Below are positions 24,781 through 32,800 of a DNA stretch of 64,000 nucleotides, piece after piece. How positions within the stretch are numbered: the stretch's first letter is position 1; every line of letters begins with the position of its first letter. The DNA lies in contig CAZLRH010000004.1 of assembly GCA_964562015.1 (NCBI GenBank), forward strand, positions 62,001 to 126,000, read 5' to 3'. The notes beneath the pieces are model-generated. The model worked only from the letters and a program-made list of their open reading frames with translations, was not told the DNA's origin and did not search any database. Both the position numbers and the translations under genes were made by a program. The stretch is from CAZLRH01 sp964562015. GTDB lineage: Bacteria; Verrucomicrobiota; Verrucomicrobiia; Opitutales; JABDGR01.

Positions 24781-24826
24781 TTTCGACGGCCATAGCCGTT
24801 GGGACATAGGACAAAAGGCATAGGGT

Positions 24827-24863
24827 GAGCGCGGAGCGCGGCACACGCTCCGCGCTCTTTTTT
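24827..24863 (+). terminator. Rho-independent terminator after the CsbD gene
   Basis: GAGCGCGGAGCG (24827-24838) and CGCTCCGCGCTC (24846-24857) form a perfect 12-bp stem with a 7-base loop, followed by six T residues. It ends the plus-strand run 23286-24780. Confidence 0.92.
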
Positions 24864-24924
24864 GTCCCTAAATCCGGCCCGGGGCGCGGCGCCTGCGGCA
24901 GTGCCGTCTCCAGGTCCGGGCACG

Positions 24925-24951
24925 AAAAAGCCCGCCGTGCAATCGGCGGGC
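24925..24951 (-). terminator. Rho-independent terminator of the YciF-like gene
   Basis: On the minus strand GCCCGCCG pairs with CGGCGGGC (24944-24951 and 24930-24937), loop of six, followed by five U (24925-24929). It lies 30 bp after the stop of the gene at 24981. Confidence 0.85.
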
Positions 24952-24980
24952 CGAGCATCGCGGCGAAAGACGACCGGCCC

Positions 24981-25532
24981 CTAATTGGCCAAAGTTTGCA
25001 TGGCTGCGGGCCGCAGGCCCTGGTCTACCGCCGCACCGGCCGCCTCCGGCCTGCGGCTGCCATTAAAATTAACCCTTGGATCCGCGGACTTGTAGAAGAG
25101 GGAGTTTTTGGGGAACGCGCTTTCCAAGGCGTTCGCAACCTCATCCAGCCCCAGCAGGCTGGCAAAGGTGTAGAGACTAAGATAGCTGCCCATCTTGAAG
25201 TGCTCGACCTTCATGGCGGTGCAGATGATGCGCGCATCCATGGCATTGTCCGAATGCAGTTCTTCCATCCAAATGTCGTCCTCGCCGATCAACAGACTGA
25301 CCACCCGCGACCCCGCGCATTCATCGGTGATGCCCAGCATGTCCATGATGCAGGCCAGCTGGCTGACTTGTTCCCGCGTCTGGAGCAATTGTTTGCTGAC
25401 CGCCACTTTCAATTCGGGATCGCACGCCGCCTGCGCCATCCGCGGCAGCGCCTGTAAAAAGTGCTGCTCCACGGTGTGAAGCTCCACAATTTCCTCGATG
25501 AGAATATCCGCGAGATTTTTTTGCTCGATCAT
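24981..25532 (-). CDS. YciE/YciF-like ferritin-like protein (DUF892)
   Basis: This 183-residue protein is a four-helix bundle of the DUF892 family. It contains LIEEIVELHTVEQHFLQALP at the N-terminus and KVEHFKMGSYLSLYTFASLLG in the second half, with the Glu and His residues of the ferritin-like helices. YciE/YciF proteins are induced by osmotic and general stress in enterobacteria, and the fold suggests a di-metal centre. It is transcribed alone from a promoter at 25596-25601 carrying the shared dyad and ends at a clear terminator. The induction pattern of the family fits the osmotic theme of the neighbouring glucan synthase and kinase. Confidence 0.88.
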   Translation of the reverse strand: MIEQKNLADILIEEIVELHTVEQHFLQALPRMAQAACDPELKVAVSKQLLQTREQVSQLACIMDMLGITDECAGSRVVSLLIGEDDIWMEELHSDNAMDARIICTAMKVEHFKMGSYLSLYTFASLLGLDEVANALESAFPKNSLFYKSADPRVNFNGSRRPEAAGAAVDQGLRPAAMQTLAN

Positions 25533-25595
25533 GGTGACAATGGGGTTGGGGGATGGAAAAAAATGGGGTGGGAATTGTCCCTGCTTAGCGGGCCG

Positions 25596-25641
25596 ATTCT
25601 ATCAGGTTCACGCGCCGGCAGCAATTGGGGTGTTCAACTCC
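25596..25641 (-). promoter_or_regulatory. Promoter of the YciF-like gene with shared dyad element
   Basis: On the minus strand GGAGTTGAACACCCCAATT (25641 to 25623) is followed after 21 bp by TAGAAT (25601 to 25596), 63 bp before the ATG. The CACCCCAAT half is identical in type to that at the other five promoters; the left half is weaker (GGAG instead of GTGGG). Confidence 0.55.
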
Positions 25642-25732
25642 ATCCTCCGTTTCCGTGGCAAATCGGAAATCTTTTTCAACCGCGAGGCCCTTTTCGTGGG
25701 CGACTCCCACTCCGCACATTTCCTGCTCTTCC

Positions 25733-26419
25733 TTACGCCGCCCCGGTCGAATTCAATTGGGTCCGGCCTTCGATCACGCCTTGGACGAGCGCATAGCGCG
25801 TCAGTCCGGCCGTGTTATGAATGTGCAGTTTGTCCATCAAACGCTGCCGGTGCTTCTCCACGGTCTTGATGCTGAGGTGCAATTCGTCGGCAATGTTTTT
25901 GTTGGCCACGCCTTCGGCGATGAGCTGCAACACTTCCGCTTCGCGCGAGGAGAGCGTGATGCCGTCGGGCTTCTGCGTGGCCCCGTCCTTGCCCGTCTTG
26001 CCGGGGCTGCGGCGCCGGGCGATTTCCGCATCCAGGAAAAAGCCGCCCTTGGCCACCTCGCGGATGGCTTTGGCCAGAACCGCCGCCGAACTCTTCTTCA
26101 AAATATAGCCCTTGGCGCCGCAGGTTAGGACGCGGTCCAGATAATCCTCATCGTTATAGGCCGAGAGGATGATGACCTTGGTCTCGGGCAACTCCGCGGT
26201 GAGCTGTCGGGTGGCCTCCATGCCATTGAGCAAAGGCATTCCGATATCCATCACCACGACCTGGGGCTTCAGCTTTTTCACCAAATCCACGGCCAAGCGA
26301 CCGCTGTCGGCTTCGCCAATGATTTCAATATCGGGCTGGCGGCTCAGCAAGGCCTTGTAGCCCTCTCGCACAATGGAATGATCGTCTGCCAACAGAACGG
26401 CAATGCGGCTCGAGGACAT
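25733..26419 (-). CDS. NarL/FixJ family response regulator
   Basis: This 228-residue regulator has a receiver domain (residues 6-125; acidic pair Asp12-Asp13, phospho-acceptor Asp58 in VVVMDIGMP, and the conserved Lys in YILKKSS) and a LuxR-type helix-turn-helix at the C-terminus (TLSSREAEVLQLIAEGVANK, then KTVEKHRQRLMDKL). The ATG at 26419 is preferred; the frame extends to a TTG at 26479. No kinase is adjacent, so its partner is probably one of the three kinases at 36-47 kb. Its own promoter carries the shared dyad, so it is a candidate for the factor that binds this element and controls itself. Confidence 0.92.
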   Translation of the reverse strand: MSSSRIAVLLADDHSIVREGYKALLSRQPDIEIIGEADSGRLAVDLVKKLKPQVVVMDIGMPLLNGMEATRQLTAELPETKVIILSAYNDEDYLDRVLTCGAKGYILKKSSAAVLAKAIREVAKGGFFLDAEIARRRSPGKTGKDGATQKPDGITLSSREAEVLQLIAEGVANKNIADELHLSIKTVEKHRQRLMDKLHIHNTAGLTRYALVQGVIEGRTQLNSTGAA

Positions 26420-26538
26420 GGTAGATAGGGAGTGCTGCGGTTTTTCGAGGGGGACGAAATCCGGCCTTTCTCCTGGCAACGCCTGGTGCCATTACCAAGG
26501 AAACGGTCTGCTTCCGCCCCGTGAGCAAGTATGCTGCG

Positions 26539-26583
26539 AGTATAGCACACGAACCTAATCTTGCCAATGGGGTGTTATCCCAC
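26539..26583 (-). promoter_or_regulatory. Promoter of the NarL-type regulator with shared dyad element
   Basis: On the minus strand GTGGGATAACACCCCATTG (26583 to 26565) is followed after 20 bp by TATACT (26544 to 26539). A TTGGCA overlapping the end of the dyad stands 17 bp from the -10 box and can serve as the -35 hexamer. The leader to the ATG at 26419 is about 119 bp. Confidence 0.62.
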
Positions 26584-26597
26584 TGGCAGGCCCGGCC

Positions 26598-26786
26598 TCA
26601 ATGGCACTCGCCGACCGACGGCAAAGGCCGCGTGCCCGACCGGGCGCGCGACGGCCGGCCCAAGAGCCGGGAGATTTGCTCCGGGCTCCAAGCCTGCTCC
26701 TCGTCCTGCAGCCAGGGGGCCTCGTTGTCGAATTCCGTGCGGGTTGCATCTTCGCGGTTCAAAAAAACATCGTCGTTGCTTTGCAT
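26598..26786 (-). CDS. Hypothetical small acidic protein
   Basis: This 62-residue frame (MQSNDDVFLNREDATRTEFD...) has an acidic first half, an EEQAWSPEQISRLLGRP segment and a basic tail. A GGAG eight bases before the ATG can act as ribosome binding site, and a consensus-like promoter with the shared dyad and TATAAT lies 54 bp upstream. These two signals are the main support, as no homology is recognised. Confidence 0.5.
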   Translation of the reverse strand: MQSNDDVFLNREDATRTEFDNEAPWLQDEEQAWSPEQISRLLGRPSRARSGTRPLPSVGECH

Positions 26787-26839
26787 GGCGGATCTCCGGG
26801 TTGAGTGATTTGGGAACGAAAAAGATGAATTAACGCCGG

Positions 26840-26883
26840 ATTATACCCGAAATTATTCCCCGAGCCACTGGGGAGAAACCCGC
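26840..26883 (-). promoter_or_regulatory. Promoter of the small acidic protein with shared dyad element
   Basis: On the minus strand GCGGGTTTCTCCCCAGTGG (26883 to 26865) precedes a perfect TATAAT (26845 to 26840). Counted from the end of CCCCAGTG at 26866, the gap is 20 bp. The -10 box is 53 bp before the ATG at 26786. Confidence 0.58.
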
Positions 26884-26898
26884 CCCCCCTCGCAACGT

Positions 26899-29800
26899 CT
26901 AAACCGCCAGCGCAGGCTCGGGCAGCTTCGGCGCCGCCACGGCAGCCAAATGGACGAGCACCTGGTGTTCGACCAGATCATTCACCAGGCGGATTATCCC
27001 CTTTTCCTGCGCGACCCCGTCCACCGTGACGGCGGGAACCCCGCCTTTTTCCATATGGTCTATGGTAATATGATAAATTGTCTCAAAGTAACGATAGTGC
27101 AAGGTGAACCCGCCCCACGCCTGCGGCAATCTGGGCGCCAGTTGCAACGTGTCGCCTTCGCGCGCGAAGCCCAGCAGGGTTTCAAGAATAAGCCGGTACA
27201 TCCATCCGGCCGAACCCGTGTACCACGTCCAACCGCCCCGGCCCACATGCGGCTTGACCGCATAGACATCCGCGGCGACGACATAGGGCTCCACCTTGTA
27301 CGTCGCAATTTCCCCGGCCGTCGCGCCGTGATGGATGGGATTGATCAGCCCGAGAAGCTCCCAGGCGCGCTCATGGTCGCCCAGCAAAGCGAAGGCCATC
27401 GTCGTCCACACGGCTGCGTGAGTGTACTGGCCCCCGTTTTCCCGGACCCCCGGCACATAGCCCTTGATGTAGCCAGGCTCCAAATTTGAATGATCGAACG
27501 GCGGGCTAAAAAGCTTAATCAACCGAGCGTCCCGCTGCACCAGGCGCTGATTCACCGCGGCCATGGCCTCGACGGTGCGGGACGGTTCGCCGGCGCCGGA
27601 AATCACCGACCAGCTCTGCGGGAGCGCATCAATCTGGCATTCAGCATTGGTGGCCGAACCCAGCATTTCCCCATTGTCAAAGTAGGCCCGGCGATACCAG
27701 CCGCCATCCCAGGCATGTTGCTCGATGTTCTCCTGCAACCGTCCGGCTTCATACAAACATTTCTGGGCGAACTCCGCGTCACCCTGCCCGCGCGCCAATT
27801 CCGCAAACTGCTTAAGCACGTCATACAGGAAAAAGGCCAGCCACACGCTCTCCCCCTTGCCCTCGCTGCCGACCAGATTCATGCCGTCGTTCCAATCGCC
27901 CGCGCCCATCAAGGGCAGGCCATGGCTCCCGAAACGCAAGCCGTGCCGAATCGCCTTCACGCAATGCTCGTAGAGCGTACCCACCTCCTCCGCCGTCTGG
28001 GGTCGATCATAGTAAGCCTCCTCCTCCGGCTTGACGAGGCGGCCTTGCAGAAACGGGGCCTGTTCCTGGAGTATCCCCGTGTCCTGCGAGATTTTCACGT
28101 AACGGCACACCGCCAAGGGCAGCCAGAGAAAATCGTCGGATATGTGCGTGCGCACGCCCCGCCCGCTGGGCGGATGCCACCAATGCTGCACGTCCCCCTC
28201 GCGAAACTGGCGGGAGGCGCAATAAAGGATGTGCTCGCGAAACAAGCGCGGCTCATGGTGGACCAGCGCCATCGCGTCCTGCAGTTGATCGCGAAAGCCA
28301 AACGCGCCGCCGGACTGATAAAAGCCGCTGCGGGCCAGCAACCGGCAGGACAAAGTTTGATACGGCAGCCAGACATTCGCCAAAAGATTGACGGCCGGGT
28401 CCGGCGTGTCGACCTGCACCGCTCCCAATACGTTATTCCAATGGTTCCACACGCCTTCCAGCGCCTGCCGCGCGGCCTGGGTAGTGCGATGGCGCTGCAC
28501 CAACGCGCGCGCTTCTTCCGCAGTCTTTCCGGCGCCCAGGATAAACACCAACTCGTGCTGGTCCTGGTCAGCCAGTTCGAACGGCACCTGCAGGGCGGCC
28601 GCCGGATCCAAGCCCGCGCCCGTCCGGCCGGACAGGCGCATGCGCTCCATGGCTTTCGGATGGGCGAGATTGCCGTTGCGGCCCAAGAATTCCGTGCGGT
28701 CGCCCGACACGGAACGCATCGTTTCATTCACGTCCACAAACACCACCCGGTCCCCAAAATCAATGTTGTAGGGATTGCGCGCAAAAAGAGCCTGGGTCTT
28801 GGCATCCACCTCCGTGGTCACATGCAGCAAGGATTTGGTGCGCAAGTCCCCCAGCACCCACTCCCAATAGCCGGTGGCCGACAGGCGGCGGGGCCGGCCG
28901 GACTCATTGAAAACTTTCAACACGGCAAATTTCACCGGCGCGTCCACCGCCACATAAACCCACAATTCCGAGCGTATCCCATTTTCCGTGTGCTCAAAAA
29001 CCGAGTAACCCATGCCATGCCGGGACGTATAGGGCGTCCGGCCGCGGGCGGGCAGCGGCGTCGGCGACCAAAAAGTCCCGCGTTCCTCGTCGCGCAGATA
29101 AAAGGCCTCGCCGCTGAGGTCGCGCACGGCATCGTTCGACCACGGGGTCAGCCGAAATTCATGGGCGTTCTCCGCCCAGGTGTAAGCGCTGCCGCTCTCG
29201 GAAATGACGGTGCCCAATTGGGCATTGGCGATGACATTGACCCACGGCGCCGGCGCCACCTGCTCGGGCGTGGTCGAAATGATGTATTCCTTGCCGTCCG
29301 GCGTGAATCCGCCCAGTCCGTTGAAAAATAACAATTTGTCCTGGGCTCCCCGCTCGAGGCTTTTCGCCAGGGCTCCCCGGTCATTGAAGCGCCGCTTGGA
29401 GGCCACCAGGCGCGGGGCTTCCGCGGTGATCACCAGCCGTCGGTCCATCTGGTCCCCGAGCGAACCTGCCGCATCGCTCAGCACAATGCACGCCGCGGTT
29501 TGCAAAAGGAGATGATCGTCTTCGGAGATCTGATCCGCCTTGCGCAAGAAAATCCCGCCGGGCCGGTCCAGCACGTGCTTCTCCGGGCCCGCGTCAATCA
29601 TGCCCAGGATGCGCTCCTGCAAATCCTGGCGGTAGCCCGAGCGGTCTTCGTTCCAAATCACCAAGTCCACGGCGAGCCCCTTCATGCGCCAAAAGGCGTG
29701 CGCCTGAATGACCTTGAGCACCAGTTCCAGATTGGATTGGTCGGCTACGCGCAAGAGCACAATCGGCAAGTCGCCCGACAGGCCGAAGCCCCACAAGGCC

Positions 29801-32800
29801 GATTGCGACCGCCGGTTGCGGCCGAGAATCGTCGCGCCGGCTCGGCGCAGCCGGTTGGGCTGCACAATCGCGCCGACGAGCTGGCTGAAAAGCTCCGCAT
29901 CCGCCATGCTGGTGTTCAACTGCCGGCGCACGAGTTGGCTGTACGTGTGCGCCATCTCGAAAACCCGGTCCACCAGGTGCAGATCATTGTATTTTTCAAC
30001 CATCTCCAGCGCGCCTTGCTGGGTCGGGGCCACTCCCGTGACAAAAGCCAGGACTACCGTCTCATCCGGTTGCAACAGCACCGTCTGGCGGATGGAGACC
30101 ATGGGATCGAGCACCGCCCCCTGGGTGTCAGACAACCGCTCCGTGAACATCGCCGCCGGGGCTTCTAGCGAACGCCCCCGTCCGATAAATCGACTGCGAT
30201 CGGTCTCAAAGGAGGCTTCGCCCACAACACCGCCTTGGACCGCGAGCAAATGAAACATCCAGGGAGATTGTTCCCCCTTCGCGCGCGGACGCCGGTTGCA
30301 AAGCAGGGCGCGCCGCCCGCTCACCCGTTGCGTTTGCACGAAAAGGTTGCTGAACGCGGGATGGGCCGCATCGGCGCCGGGCGGAGCGAGGACCACCTCT
30401 GCGTAGCTGGTCAGTTCCAAGGTCCGTGGGGTGCGTGAATGATTCGTCAGTTTTATTCGTCGCACCTCCACGTCGTCTTCCGAGGAAACGCCGATGTCCG
30501 TTTGGGTGGTGACGTCATGATCCCGACGGCGAAACTCCACCCGTGATTGCTGGAAATACACGTTATACCACTCCGCCGCCTTGAGGGTTGGCTGGTGGGT
30601 GGCCGACCAGAAGAGGCCCTGGGCGGTGTCCCGGATGTAGCAAAAGCTCCCCCATTCGTCGGAGGTCGGGTCCGTGCGCCAGCGGGTGACCGCCAAATCG
30701 CCCCAGCGGCTGTACCCGCCGCCCGCCGCACTAATCATCGTGTGATAGTTTGAATTGGAAAGCAATTGCACCTCCGGCACAGGCGTTTGCGGGGTGTTGA
30801 AGGTGCGGGGCGCTGGTTCCGCCGCATTGGTGCGGTTGGGCAGCGGTTCGGCCTCGCCCGGCGGCAGCGAAATCCTAATCGTCAGCGGTATCTTCTCCTG
30901 CAGCAGCAATTCCGTGGCCCGAAAACGCGGCTCCGCCAGAAAGCGCCGCTGCATCGGCCGGCCCAGCAGCGCATAGGCAATCGCCAGGAGGCTCATGCCG
31001 CCGTGATGGGCCATGTACGAGCGCACGATGGCCGACTTTTGCCCGCTCGGGAGCCGCCGCGCCGTGTAATCCACCGCCTCATAAAATCCATAGCGACCGA
31101 GCATGCCCTCGTCCTCCAACCGCTCGAGATTTTTGGCCGCACTTTCGACATTCACCGTCAGCGCCATCACTGAGGCATAAGGCGCCACCACCAAATCATC
31201 CGCCAGGCCTCGTTTGAACCCCAACCCCGGCACCCCAAACGAACGGTATTGGTAATTCAACTGGACGTCCGTGGCATTGTAGCCGGATTCCGAAATCCCC
31301 CACGGCACTCCGCGCTCCAGACCATAGCGGATTTGCCGCTGCACCGCGACTTGGTTCGAGCGGTCCAACAACGTGCCTGGATAACTCGGCATCATCAATT
31401 GCGGCATCAGGTATTCAAACATCGAACCGCTCCAGGAATACAAAACCGGCCGGCCCTCGAAGGACGCCAGCCTGCGCCCCAGCGCAAACCAGTGCTCTTG
31501 CGGCAATTGCCCCTGGGCGATGGCCACAAAACTGGCCAGGCGCGCTTCCGACGCCAGCAAATCGTAAAAACCCGCGTCTCGCCGCCGGTCGGCCACGTTG
31601 TAACCGATGGCCATCTGCTTGCGCGTTTCATCGTAAAGGAAACGATAATCCGCTTCGGCAAAGGCCTGGCATTGCTCAGCCAGCGACCGCGCGGTGGAAA
31701 CTTGCATTGACGCGCGCTCGAGGCCCGCGCGCACGGCTTTGCCCAACTCCGCCAGCCAGGCGCGCTCCGGCTCGCCCACGCCGGCCTGGTTTGGGCCGGT
31801 GAGCGCTTCCAATTGGCTGAGCGCCTCCCGTGCGCTGGCTTCAAGTCCGCTCCCACTTACGCGCGCATCCAAGGGCCGCAAGATTTCCTGCACCGCGGTC
31901 CAAAAAACTTCGAGCGGATGCCCCAGCGTCTGGCGGCGGGGACGCAGGTCGGACGCGGACATTTTCGTCCACGGTGCCAAGGCCAAAATCTCATCCAGCA
32001 ATTCCTTTCCCTGTCTGGACAACAGCTCCACCCCCCAGCGCAATTCCTCATCCTCCTGCCCAGCCGCGTGCTGGGCCATGACGCCCGCGGCCGCACAAAA
32101 ACGCTGCAGCAGGACGACTCCCGCGGTTATCGTGCCGGGTTCATGGGCCAACTCGACCTGCAACTCCTTGATTTGCGCTTCAATTTTGTCGAAAGCCTGG
32201 GTGCTACGATGTTGTTTGCGGCCGACCTCCACCTGCTGGGCGACCACCAGCAAGGCATCCTTCAACCCCATCCACATGCGGGACGGCCAGATGGGCGGGG
32301 AAGAAATCTCCAAGAGCCCTTGCCGCAAGACCAGCAACGCCGCGGACAAGTTGCCGCTATCCACGGTGGAAACATAGGGAACCGGCAACGGCTCCAAGGT
32401 GCGCGTGTCATACCAATTGTAGAAATGCCCGCGGTACCGCGGCATTTTTCCCAGGGTGTCCAACGTGTTGCGCAACCGGTCCAGCATGCCTCCGACTGGG
32501 ATGTAGCCGAAATCGCAGGCCGCCAAAGTCGCCGTCAAACCCAGGCCAATGTTGGTCGGTGAAGTCCGGTGCGCGAGCGTCACCACCGGCCGTTCCTGAA
32601 AATTGTCGGGCGGCAGAAAATGGTCCTCCAGGGCCATATAGCGATCAAAATAAGCCCAAGTGCGCCGGGCCACTTGCCGCAGCAATTCCTCCTGTTTTTC
32701 GGTCGGGCGCACTTCCTTGACCCGCAAGGGCTGGCTGATCCACCAAGCCAGCGCGGGAGAAAAAAACCAGCCGAGCATCAGCGGCGCGGCCAACTCGAGC

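Noticed and set aside
24825..25457. 210-codon plus-strand frame over the terminators and the YciF-like gene
   Set aside because: It crosses two convincing terminators and is antisense to a gene with a clear family match.
26565..26583. CCCCATT in the dyads read as a heat-shock sigma-32 -10 box
   Set aside because: A better TATAAT-like box lies 20-22 bp downstream at every site, and no CTTGAAA-type -35 box precedes the CCCCAT.
27490..29331. 613-codon plus-strand frame opposite the glucan synthase
   Set aside because: It lies wholly within a well-supported GH94 coding region, is rich in Arg, His, Gly and Gln, and matches no domain.
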